A model generated the notes under the pieces. It was not told where the DNA came from, did not search any database, and saw nothing but the letters and a program-made list of their open reading frames with translations. From assembly GCA_000697335.1 (NCBI GenBank), contig JNEM01014467.1:1-36759 (forward strand): a stretch of DNA of 36,759 bases, written 5' to 3'. Shown piece by piece: positions 1 to 11,584 of the stretch. How positions within the stretch are numbered: position 1 is the first letter of the stretch; each line of letters begins with the position of its first letter. Origin of the DNA: Conidiobolus incongruus B7586. Lineage: Eukaryota > Entomophthoromycota > Entomophthoromycetes > Entomophthorales > Conidiobolaceae. Both the position numbers and the translations under genes were made by a program.

Positions 1-2103
1 TGATATATATATATATAACAATGATGAATTTATATATTAAAATATTTTTTTGGTAGATTTAAATCAGTTATGAAATATGAATAAAGAAATTATGATAGAT
101 TAATATGATTGATTTGTGATGATTATATAATTTGGTTATTTTCAATTATCAAAAAAGGATTAATTTTTCACAAAATCAAAGTCATCTGTCAAGATTTATT
201 ACCAATCAATTTAATTACAATGTTCTTGTTCAATTATATTAATATTGTATTTGATTAAATAATTTAAATAATATTTTATATTTCCTAGCTTTATTACTAT
301 AGCTCTTATCATATTATATTAAATATTTTATTATTAGGTTTAAGAGTAAGAAATATTATAATATATATACTTTTTGTTAAAATAGCATAAGGTAAACATC
401 TCAAACTTTATATATATATATTTGTAGTTAAATTAATCGTTATACAATATTTAAATATTCAATTTTTTAGATACTCTAATTATAATCAAAAACAATTAAT
501 AATATTTTAATATTATATTTCAAAGGGAAATTTAATACAAATAATAAAATAAAATAAACTTTTATATTAGTATATATATTTATTATTTAATTCATTATAA
601 GTATTAATGATAAATAATATCAAAAACTCTTTGATTAACTCGGATAGTCACATATCTCAAGAAATAATATAACTTAGAGAAGCGAAAAGAGGAATATGTC
701 TATTAATTTCAGCCAATGATAGTCATATATTAAAATCGAACAAAATATTGATTTAATTGCAAAATTTAAAATCAGAGCTCATTATTAATAGAATATAAAT
801 AAATAATATTAAATTTAAGATTGGAAAATTGGTCTTTTAATAATTTAGAATGATAATATATAATTTTAATTATAAAGACAGTAAAATTATTGACAAAATA
901 AATATATTTCATTTATAGTGATAAATTATGTTAATAAAAAAGATTTTTAAATATTATTAAGGCAAATAAATATTTATTAATTAAACATATAATTTTTGAA
1001 AATTTATTTTAATTTAATCAAATTATATTTATTTTCTAATTATTTCAAAAGTAAAATTTTCAAATATATATATATATTTATTTATTTATTAAAGATATTT
1101 GTTTTTATTTAAATCCACTAATATTTATTTTAAACTTCAACAGCTTAATTTTATTAATTAACTAATATTTTTAAGTATTTATTATTATATATTAAAATAT
1201 TATTATTTTGATTTAAAAGAAATCTTATTATAATAAATTAAAATAAATCTTATTTGGTAAAATATAAAATTATAAAAAATATCAATATATTAAATAAATT
1301 ATTCTTTTATATATTATTATAACTCTGATTTTTTATATTTATTAAATTAATTATCTTTATTATTCAAAATTTTTATTATATATTAAACATATTTTTAAAT
1401 ATTATTATTAAGATTCTAGTTGTTATAAATTTTATCAATTTGATTAAATAATTTAAAATTTTGGAAATTTAATATAATTTAATAATAGTAATATTATTAT
1501 AATTTTTTTTAAAAATTATTTAAATTAATATTTATTAATATAAAAAACAATAGTGAAATAAAAAATTTTTTTATTACAATAAATGAAATCATTTAAAGAA
1601 TTATAAAATGGAAAAATTTAAAAATTAATTGAAGTTATAAATTGTGTAAAATTTTAAAAATAATTTATTACTATTTCACTTATAATGATGGGAGATAATT
1701 TTAAAATTATTATAAATTAAATTTAATTGGATTATTAATTATTGATTAAGTATTTTTGATATTTATCGAAATATTGTCATATTATTATCCACTAAATCTA
1801 TTATGGATTTGAGATATTAGTCATATAGATGAATAAATAATTTATTCAGTCAATAGTAATTGATAAATGATAGAAAAGTAAATAACTAATATCTGCCATG
1901 CTGATATAATCCAAGGTCAAGTAAGAATCAAACAAAGAGAGTACTAAAAGTCAATATATAGTCCAAAACCTAGTCAAGTTAATGGAGTTCAAAGGGTGAT
2001 ACAGTTAATTCCACAATGGTTATTATTTTTTATTTTTCTACTAAATATTTTCATAGGACATTAATACTATTGCAACAAAATTCATGATTTTCAATTATAC
2101 ATA
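1..2103. other. AT-rich intergenic DNA, no gene seen
   Basis: Almost pure A/T with short (TA)n and A/T homopolymer runs. No reading frame, tRNA or recognisable RNA is visible on either strand. The last 200 bases (about 1890-2100) are a little more complex and probably hold the 3' flank of the minus-strand hexokinase. Confidence 0.7.
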
Positions 2104-3590
2104 CTATTGGGAAGCAATCATAGCTGTCATCGCAGCACCAATACCTGAGCCATCGGTAGCATGTACTAATTCAATGCCTCTGGCATGAGTTTCACCTAAT
2201 AACTCAGTCAAAGCTTCCTTCATGTATTGAGGATAGTTGGGGTAGTGTTCGAATAAACTGCCATCCACACCAATAGTAACACCTTCAGCTACTAAATCTA
2301 ATCTCTTAGAGCATAAACTGGCCAAAGCAGCAGAGCTTAATCTGGCAGAGCGAATACCAACTGCTTTACAGATTTTTTGGACAGCTCTTCTTTCGAAAAG
2401 AGTCGTGGATTTAGCGGGAAAGCCAATGAGATCTTCAAGAATGTGCTTAATCTTGGTAAGAGAGTCTGATTCATCACCATGGATGTCACTCAAGTAGCTA
2501 CTGGCAAAGCTATAAGGAGTATTGAGAATGGATGTGCTCTTACCGTTAAATAAGATTCTGTGATCAATCAAGTGAATCAAGACAATTCTGACGATTTCAC
2601 CCAAGTATCTGCCACTGATCATCTTTTCAAAGACCATCTGGTAGGGATTTTGAGTTTCTCTGTCCAAGTGATTGTCAAAGGGAGTGCAGGGCAGGTACTT
2701 CTTTTCAGTATCAAAGTTACCCCATTCCATGTTCAAGATCATTTCTTCGCTGATGGAAGTGTCACCACGCCATTTGGTGAGGTTGTTGAGTTTTTCGTAG
2801 TAGGCAGCATTGGTACCAGTACCTAAAATGACACCAGCGAGGGTGTTGGGATATTTGTAAGCAGAAGAGAGTAAAGTTCCAACAGTGTCGTTGACAATAG
2901 CAGAAACAGTGACGTTGATTTGTTTGCGATCTAAAGCATCTTGTAAAAGTTGAACAACATCCTTACCAACGGCACCAGGGCAAGTGAAGCCCTTGTTCCA
3001 GAACATAAGTCTACCACGGTTGATGGCAGTTTGATTGACAGGGAAGGAGAAAGTGAAACCAAGGGGAATGGATTGACCCTTAGGAGCTGTAACGGAGGTA
3101 GAGACTAAAAAGGATTCGACATGTTAGCAATAAAGTCGAATAAGTGAGTAGCTTCAGCAGCTTTGATTTCTTCGGGAACAACAAACTTTCTCTGGATAAC
3201 TTCGGTGTCGTGATCAGGACCTTTGAGATGAACTAAGCAGACTCTGAGATGAGAACCACCCAAGTCAATAGCAAAGTAGGAACCGACTTCCTCACCAGTG
3301 GGTCTGCCAGTGACGAAGGTGGGGATCATAGGGAGGTCTTGACCATCCTTTTCTAAACCTCTGTTCATTTCAATGATAAAAGCATCTTGAATACCTTTGA
3401 GCTGTTCTTTAGATAGCGTGAACTGTTCTACAATTTGATTGATTTTGGAGTTGAGAGACTGTTCAATATCTTTAGGGATAGGGATATCACTATCGTCCTG
3501 TGGAGAAGAGTGAGTAGGATGTACTACTTGGAATTGTGTCATACTGTTAGAGTGACTAGGAGTTGATCTTACTTTACTTGAGGCAGACAT
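2104..3590 (-). CDS. HXK: Hexokinase (one frame break near 3120)
   Basis: ATP-dependent hexose kinase of the cytosol, making glucose-6-phosphate, the first step of glycolysis. Reading down from the ATG at 3590-3588, the first 156 codons carry the N-terminal hexokinase fold, with the phosphate-binding IDLGGSHLRVC motif and a family-typical FVTGRPTGEE stretch. After 3120 the homology continues in another frame: IPLGFTFSFP, WNKGF, the catalytic NDTVGTL Asp, the GTGTNAAY loop, WGNFD, FDNHLDRETQNP, GVDGSLFEHYP and ATDGSGIGAA. The two halves abut without loss: restoring one base at about 3120-3122 would give about 495 residues, the normal length. As it stands, the first frame stops at 3107-3105. 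No GT-AG intron at the junction restores the frame, and there is no slippery heptamer. It could be an assembly error or a recently broken gene. No introns. It stands alone in AT-rich DNA. Confidence 0.96.
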
Positions 3591-6500
3591 GATATTTATT
3601 TAAAAAACAATTTCTCCAATCAATTAAAATTTAATTTATACTTTTATAATCAAAGATAGTCAGATGCTAATAATTCAAATTCAAAGTGGGTGTTTTCTCT
3701 ACTCTTACACCTTTGAGAAAAATAATTTGATAGATGAATTGTGTGTGTTAATTTGGTTGAGGAGTGATTCTAATTTTACTAGTGCGGTTGAATATTTCTA
3801 AATTGGGGCAAGTTTTATCATAATAATGAGTTGTCAATCTTTTTTCTTGAATTAAATTATACCAAGTAAAGACTTGTATTATTTTGTTTAAATCCTTTAG
3901 GATATTAATTTGATATAAAAAGTGGGGATATAGATACTATCATACCACATATTAATGTGCCAACTCTATACTTTCATAACTGTTTATATTTTAAAAAGTT
4001 ATCCTACTGAATACACAGTAAATAACTCTATGTCACTCACGATTCTGATTCGGTTCAATGTTGTAAACTATATAATAATTAGTTTATTCCATATTACTTT
4101 TATAAAGTTAAATAGTTTAATAATTTGATTTTTTTATGAGATAGTTAATATTTCCCCTATAATCAATACAAACCAGTGAATTAAATTCGACAGAGAATAT
4201 CGCAGGATTCCCACATTTTTCTATTATATAAAAATTAACAAGAATTGATATCATTAATATTGAATTTTTACTAGCACTAACACCTTGTGACAGTCCAAAT
4301 ATTGTATACCTTAACTTTGTAAAACTCAAGAGACAATGGTTATTTGAATTACAAACTATCTTTCAAATGATTGGTGGCTTTAATATGAAAAGTGAAGAAT
4401 AATTAATTTACTGTTGATTATCTGTACTTGGATTCAACTATATCTGATTTGGTTTTCTTAATAGATAAATTAAAGATAATACAATATTATTATCGCAAAC
4501 ACTTAGAATAATACTATTTATGGTATAATTATCAATTGGTAAGAAAATTTTCTGTTTTGATCTATTTAAAACACAGTAGTGCCACTGCTAGGCTTAATAA
4601 TTATTGATAAAAGAACTTAATCACTTCAAAAAATGAATAATTTAATTTATCAATAACTATATCTAATATAAAAATTTTTTAAAGATAAAAAACAGCTAAT
4701 TTATTTAATTGATAAAGATTTTAATTAAACTAGAAATTATTTTATCCATCTGTTTATCATCGAAATCATTTCCAAAACAATGCATATAGTTTTTATTAGA
4801 TTCAACGGATACTTTACCCATTTTGCTGACATTGATTTAATTTTATATAAATATAATTTAATTCATGAACGTATATTTGAAATGAATTTGGAATTTTTTC
4901 TTGATAGTTAAAATTGTATTAAGGTTTTGAGAAATTTGAATTAGCAATTGTTTACTATCAGCATTTTAAAATTTGGAGTAATTTTATATTTAATATAGTT
5001 AATGGAAAATAAGGTTTATAAAACTTCAAGTGATTATATCAGTTTATTAAACTACTTAAAATACTATCAATTCAATCTTAACAATTACTATATCCTGATA
5101 TTTTTTGATACTTAATCATTGCTGATTGGAAAATATGATATAAAATGAATAACATAGAGAAGTCTAAATAGATTATAGTTACTTTGTTAAAGATATTTAT
5201 TTTCAAATTATAATTAAATGAATAGCTGAAAATAAAAATATTCATTTAAAATCATTATTAAAAAATGATAGTTAATAGTTTGAAATTCTATGAAAGCATT
5301 TTATTCCAAAAATAAAATTGATTATTTCTTATTACATTAGATCATGAAATTTTAATAATTTATGAATCAATAATTTAAATTATAATAACCATACAATAAC
5401 AAGTATAGTTTGACAATAACCATTGATCTATTTGAAAAGTGTACTATTGTGTTTAATATAAATTTGATTAATAAAAAATATTAAATTTTAATATTCATAT
5501 TATTTTAAAAAATATTATAGTGTTTGTAATTATATATATTATTCCTTCTTTATCATACTCTCAAATCATCTGAACTATTATAATTAACTTAAGATATTCA
5601 ATTTTAAAGATTTACAATAGTGTTATAATATATTAGTTAGTGATTAATTCATTATAATCTAATATATCATTTATGTAAAAATTCTTGCCAAATACAAATA
5701 AAAACACAATAATAGAGTATTCAATTAACCATATAACTTCAGATTAATTTGATTAAAGTAATGTGCAAATTATATACCAAAATTTCACAAAGTCACTCTT
5801 TAGTCATTATTTCTTAATTTAAATTCTTATTATGTTAAATAGCCGATATAGTTCAAAGTTCATTTCGTACATAATGAATTATTAAATGATAATTATATGG
5901 TCAAATATATATCAATTCGTGTTTTTTCAAACATTTATATATAACCAATAATATAAATATATATTTCATATATAAATTTATTATATTATATTGATTTTAT
6001 ATATCCTAAATAATTGTTTAATTTTTATATAAAAGTTAAATGACTTTGAAAAAGATATAACTTACTTTTAACTTGGCCAAATTATTTGACTTGGATGGAT
6101 CATTTTTATTATATAGTTTTTTCATTTTATATATTAAATATTTATAAAAACTCACAGTTTAAAATTAATTAGTTTTTTATTAACCATAATTGATTTAATA
6201 TAAATATGCTATTATAATTAATAGTTATCTCTTTTAATAATTTATCAAACTCACAAAATGTATATATATTATTTAACTAAAATTAAATTGATTGTAAGCC
6301 ATTAAGTTTCAAATTTTATTATAATTAAATAAACAGATTTTATTATATTATCATTTTATATGAATACTACAATATTAACTAATTAGAAAAATTTATAACT
6401 GGTGACAATAGACCTTCAACACATAGTATTACCAAATGGATTAATTAACTCAATTTGGAAAAATTAAATATATAAAGCATAACTTAATTATACTATATTT

Positions 6501-8625
6501 AATATATTACCAATTAAAGGAATATGAATAAAGTTTTATATTTTAAGTATTATCAAAAACTTATAAAAAGAAACAAAGTCTTTGTGTTTGGGTCTTTAAT
6601 AAGTTATAATTTTAAAAATTATTCTTATTGAAAGAACTATATTAAAATTGTTACTAATTTTTAAATATAGTATTAATCAAAAAATATATTAAATATAAAT
6701 ATAAATTATTATATTTTTGATATAATATTATTCAAAAAATATTTTATATTAATAAAATATCAATTATAGTATATAATATGAAATTGTTTTATATTATATC
6801 ATTGATAATAATATATTATAGAAATAAAATATATTTAGTTTTAAAAAACAAAATTCATTATAATTATTAATAACAAACAAAATAATATATGGATTTTGAA
6901 TATTCATTTATATTACTCTATATTTATTTTATTTTGAATATTTATTAAACTAAATTTTGGATATATATATCAAGATATTAAAGATTAAATGTTTTATATA
7001 GGTATACTAAAAATACAGATCTTTTTTGCAAAATGATTAAATTATTCAATTAATTTTATTTAATATTTATTATAATAACCTATTAATATAATTTTTATTA
7101 AAATCTTAGATTGATTATTTTATTATTGATGATAATTGATGTTAATTGACTAAAAATACAAATAAAATATTGATTTATTAATAGATATATAAAAATAACT
7201 ATTTAAATCATTAATATATAATAAATTAATTTAATCAATCTTAAAAGAGAATAATTGATAAAATTTTATTATAAAAAATTATTTATATTATAAATATATA
7301 TCTTTTTTTATATAAAATTATATTTTCAAATTATAGTATTATATTAAAATATTAAAAGATTGCTAGAGTTAATGAAAATTATTAACAATATAATAAAATG
7401 ATTAGGTTATCAGGATAAACTATAGTACTTATTATATTTTAGTTTTTTTATATTCAATTATCATAAAAAATTATCTTTCAAAAGATCACCTTTTTTGAAA
7501 ATCTTTCAGAAATTTTGATACTAATATATTTTGAAGAAAACTACGTTTTTATAGATATTATATTCGAGTATGCTTATAAAGATTCATTTTCCAATAATTA
7601 AATAATTAATATAATACTTATGACTCAATTTTACACTAATATATTTTAATATAGTTATTTTTGAATTAAGAGTCAGCCATTATATATAATAATGAAATTA
7701 TCCTTAACTATGATTTAATTAAGAATATAATAAATTAATAAAACTGAAGAAAAACCTCATTTGATATACACTTTTGGCCTTCTCTCTGTTATTATAATTG
7801 TATTCAGATTATAATAAATAAACCTAAAATCATAAGCTTTCATAATTTATCTAAAATAAATTGGTAACTAAGACTTAAAATTTCAATCCTAAAATAAAAA
7901 ATTATTTGAGAGTAAATATTTCCAAAAAGTTTGCTTCGAGACATTTTTCCATAAATGGAGATTATTATTTCTATTATAAATTTCGAATATAAATGAAATT
8001 TGATGAATGGTATAAGTTCAAAATATAATCATAATTTAATACTCAAACTAATATTAACAGCTTGATTTTCTTAATTCTATTTAGAATTTTAGAAATTAAA
8101 ATAATGTACTAACTGATATTGGTTCAGAAAATGTAATATTTCAATATTTAAGATGTTATTTTAGACCTTGAAATAATTCACCAAAAAACTTATCAATTAT
8201 CAAATTATATCCTGTGAATAAACACTTCAATCATTAGTATTAAATTCTTACTATTTACAGTTTTTTCTAAATTTATATCAATATGAGCAAAATGCATACT
8301 TTAAATATTTTAAAGTAATTATTAAACGATTAAATAATACAATAGCTAAAATTAAAAATTTAAGAAAAAATATACCATAACCAAATCCCATAAGTTCTTG
8401 GGATAAAAATTTAATTCAAATTTAATAAGGTGATTTAAAATTCACAACTAAAAATATAATTCATAAAAATATAAGGTATAATTATATCAAAAAATAAAAG
8501 ATCAAATAATTATTTTATTATCAAGTTTAAATAATGTTTTTTTTTTCATTTATATATTTTCAATCCACACAATTTAATTTCTATATCTAACTTGTTAATT
8601 TTTTTAGTTATATTTTAAATAAAAA
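3591..8625. other. 5-kb AT-rich gene desert
   Basis: The first 150 bases are the probable hexokinase promoter. The rest is A/T-dominated with many stops in all frames. A 70-codon open frame at 4117-4329 (minus) matches nothing I recognise and has no ATG at its start. Slightly more complex patches (about 4030-4060, 6570-6600, 7760-7800) show no gene structure. Confidence 0.65.
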
Positions 8626-9307
8626 ATGAAACTTAATTTAACTAAACCTGTCGCCTCTAACAAATCCCCTTTGGTTTATCTTTTTTATAATATCCTTGAA
8701 AAACAAGCTATTGTAACTAGATTTCCTTACATTAAGGTAATTAAATTATTATATTTTTATAATATTTTAAAAATAATTAATAATTATTTAGGAACATAAC
8801 ACTTATCAAATTGGTACCATTAGTCCCAAAATAAGAAAAGATCATTGGAAACCCATTTTAGTTATCAGTGGGTTTACTCAAGAAAAAACTGCTGATATTG
8901 TATTTCACAGCTTAGCAACTTATCCTAAAGAGTTACGCGAAGAAAGCTGGAAAACTTTACCCAAAAATTTAAAGGTTGTCGATTTAAAGAACCAAATTGA
9001 ACATAAAATTAGTGCTACTTGCCGAGTTTTGGAAGATTTACCCAATTATATTCAAGACACCGAGGTTTTTCCCGAACCTATTGCTAAAGAAGACTTAAAA
9101 TTGACCTGTTATTGGGAAACAGATTACTGGAAGAATTTAATTGAAAAGTACAATCTTCAATGGCCAGACTATATCTCTCACGATAAATTAAAATTAATTA
9201 GAGGTAGATCTATTGCCAACGAACAATTTAGAACTGTTCAATCCGGTTTCGGTAGATTGAACGAAATTAACAAACTTTTAAAAGATCGTAAAGAGCAATC
9301 TTCTTAA
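8626..9307 (+). CDS. MHR1: Mitochondrial large-subunit ribosomal protein mL67 / Mhr1
   Basis: Two exons, 8626-8736 and 8792-9307, joined in phase 0 across a 55-nt intron (GTAATT...TTTAG), give 208 residues; yeast Mhr1 has 226. The N-terminal segment VYLFYNILEKQAIVTRFP, then about 20 residues on IRKDHW, follows the yeast Mhr1 pattern (VYIFRNLEYGQVLYSQFP ... LRRDIW). The C-terminal part has YWETDYW and RGRSIANEQ, like yeast YWEDPW and RVGNIAREE. In yeast the protein is both a mitoribosome large-subunit component (mL67) and a factor in mtDNA recombination. That dual role is family knowledge and cannot be read from this sequence. The start is the first ATG, just after an A-rich leader. SEH1 follows 404 bases downstream on the same strand. 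The identification rests on remembered motif similarity. Confidence 0.8.
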
Positions 9308-9711
9308 ATTATTAAACTTTATCTAAATTAATAGAATTACACTTATTTAAATATTACTTTATTAAAATCTATCAAAGTGTTGGATACTATCGAAATTTTT
9401 TTAATTATTATCAATTTGAAATTAAAACCTATTTTACTACATGCTTAATTAGTAAAATTCAATATATTTTTATTATTTACATAAACTTCAGAACTAATAC
9501 ACTTAATTAAAGTTTTTTTTTGAATTGAATACAATTCATTGATTAAATGATAGTAAAAATACAATAATCAAATCCCACAATAGAATATTATTGATTAAAT
9601 TAATATAAAGTTAAGTAATCAAGTCAAATAAAAAATAATTGAATAAGTTTTCATAAAATATAAAAATTCAAACAATTATTGAAATAAGTAATTGGATCAT
9701 ATTTAATTATA
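9308..9711. other. Intergenic spacer, mL67 to SEH1
   Basis: 404 bases of A/T-rich DNA between two tandem genes. It must hold the mL67 3' end and the SEH1 promoter. No separate gene or clear motif is visible. Confidence 0.6.
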
Positions 9712-11003
9712 ATGAGCGTTCAAGCCAATTCAGATTTATTTCACGACGAATTAATTCACGATGTCGAATATAATTTCTATGGTGACAAGTTGGCTTCAGT
9801 TAGTTCTGACTACAAAGTTAAAGTTACTGACCTTCAACCTGATGCAGAATCTAAAATTAATGATTATTGGAAGGTATAATACTTTTAATTGTTGGTGAAA
9901 TAAATTAATTGACGAAATTTGTTAGGCTCACTGTGCCCCTATTTTAAGGGTTGCTTGGACAGATCCACAATTTGGACAGATTTTAGCTACGTGCTCATTT
10001 GATAAACTTGTAAAGATTTGGGAAGAACAAGATCATGGTAATTATTACTTAACTAAATATAATAATACCTGTATATTCATCATCCTTGATTTTTTATTTA
10101 GAACCTAAAAACTCTGGTAAAAGATGGATTGAACGTGCTCAACTCTCCGAAAGTAAAGGTACAGTTTACGACATCGCATTCTGTCCAAGTCACTTGGGTC
10201 TCAAATTGGCTGCTGCATCCTCTGAAGGTATTGTCAGAATTTACGAAGCCATGGATGTCGTTAACCTCGCTGATTGGATAATGGAGGAATTCCATGTTAA
10301 TGGGATTGAAAATCAATCAGTTTCAAATCCTAATGAAACTGAAGTACGTTATTGCTTGTCATGGTGTCCATCATATGTACCCTCTGGCTATCTTGCCGTC
10401 GGTTCCGGTACTTTTAACTCAGTTAAGATTTTTCAAAATGAAGGCAGCGCTTGGAATAATGTCCTAACCTTGGATGGTCATCAAGGAATTGTTAATGATG
10501 TCGCCTGGGCGAATACAATGGGCAGATCGTACCATCTTATCGCAACTGCATGTCACGACGGAAAGGTCAGAATTTATCAAGTAACATTACCAAGCAAATC
10601 TGAAGGATTATCTACACTTCCTTCCTCCCCTCAACCTTCTAATGAGCAACATCATTCCGCTCTTGCATCAGGTTCACCCACACCACAGCCTTCTCTTTTA
10701 CCCCCTAAACATACTTCCCAACTCGTTGCTGAGTTTGGCGATCACCAAGCGCCAGTATGGCGTGTCAAATGGAATATTACAGGCACAGTACTTTCATCAT
10801 CAGGTGACGATGGTAAAATTCGCCTCTGGAAGTCCAACAATGCTGGAGTTTGGAGATGTATCTCATCCGTCAGTTTAGATAACAATATCCCTTCTAACAC
10901 CTCTATGCATAATAATCCAGTTGCAAGTGGCAGCATTTCAATTGCCAATTCTCAGAATAACATGCATTCAATGAATGCTATACCATTACCAACTCATGAC
11001 TAA
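9712..11003 (+). CDS. SEH1: Nucleoporin SEH1 (WD40 protein of Y-complex and SEA/GATOR2)
   Basis: Three exons (9712-9873, 9926-10037, 10102-11003) give 391 residues. Seh1 is a WD40 beta-propeller that docks on Nup85 in the nuclear-pore Y-complex and on Sea4/Mios in the SEA/GATOR2 complex that controls TORC1. Diagnostic Seh1 blocks appear in order: ELIHDVEYNFYGDKLA, HCAPILRVAWTDPQFGQILATCSFD, KIWEE, VYDIAFCPSHLGLKLA, GIVRIYEAMDVVNLADW, and near the end WRVKWNITGTVLSSSGDDG and IRLWKS. These separate it from Sec13. A Ser/Pro/Gln-rich insert of about 45 residues lies between two late blades, and there is an Asn/Ser-rich tail, so the protein is somewhat longer than yeast Seh1 (349). Introns of 52 and 64 nt are GT-AG; the second splits a Glu codon (G|AA). 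It is convergent with MED1. Confidence 0.95.
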
Positions 11004-11584
11004 TTTACATTTTTGATAGTTTGAATATATATTTGATGAATATCGACTTAGGAAGCTAAATTTCATTTTATTGGTTGCCAACCAATTTATTGAATCTTCT
11101 TTTGAATAAATATAAATATTCTGGTTAATTTATAATATAATTATCTCAAAACTCTATACTATATATATTTAAATTTAAATTAATTGAAAATTGAAATATC
11201 TTATTTAAACAATAAATTTATTATTTGATATTTTTATTTTTACTAATAATTATTAGGTAAAATTAGAAAAATAAACAAAAATATATTTGACTAAATTGAA
11301 CTTAATAATATTATACTATTGATTAAACTTGGTTTTTTAAATAATTTTATTAATTATTTTTTAAAGTATTAAGTCATTTTTAAAATCAAGTAATTTCATT
11401 CAATTTCAGTTATTTGATCTGAAGTATTAATTAATAAACAAATATTTAGAGATTTTTATTAAATATGACAATGATAATGGATTCACAATTGTTATTAATA
11501 TTATATCATATCAATTAGAATATCAATAAGAAAAATTAACTGATACTTAAGGCCAATATATTAAATATTTATGATTTGATGATT
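11004..11584. other. Spacer between convergent SEH1 and MED1
   Basis: 581 bases of A/T-rich DNA lying between two 3' ends. It should contain both polyadenylation regions. No reading frame or RNA gene is evident. Confidence 0.6.

Noticed and set aside
3105-3122. A very short intron at the hexokinase frame break
   Set aside because: The possible GT...AG segments (16 or 34 nt) are shorter than every other intron here, leave the wrong phase and would remove conserved residues.
4117-4329. 70-codon open frame on the minus strand
   Set aside because: No ATG at its start, no recognised motif, surrounded by AT desert and not flanked by credible splice sites.
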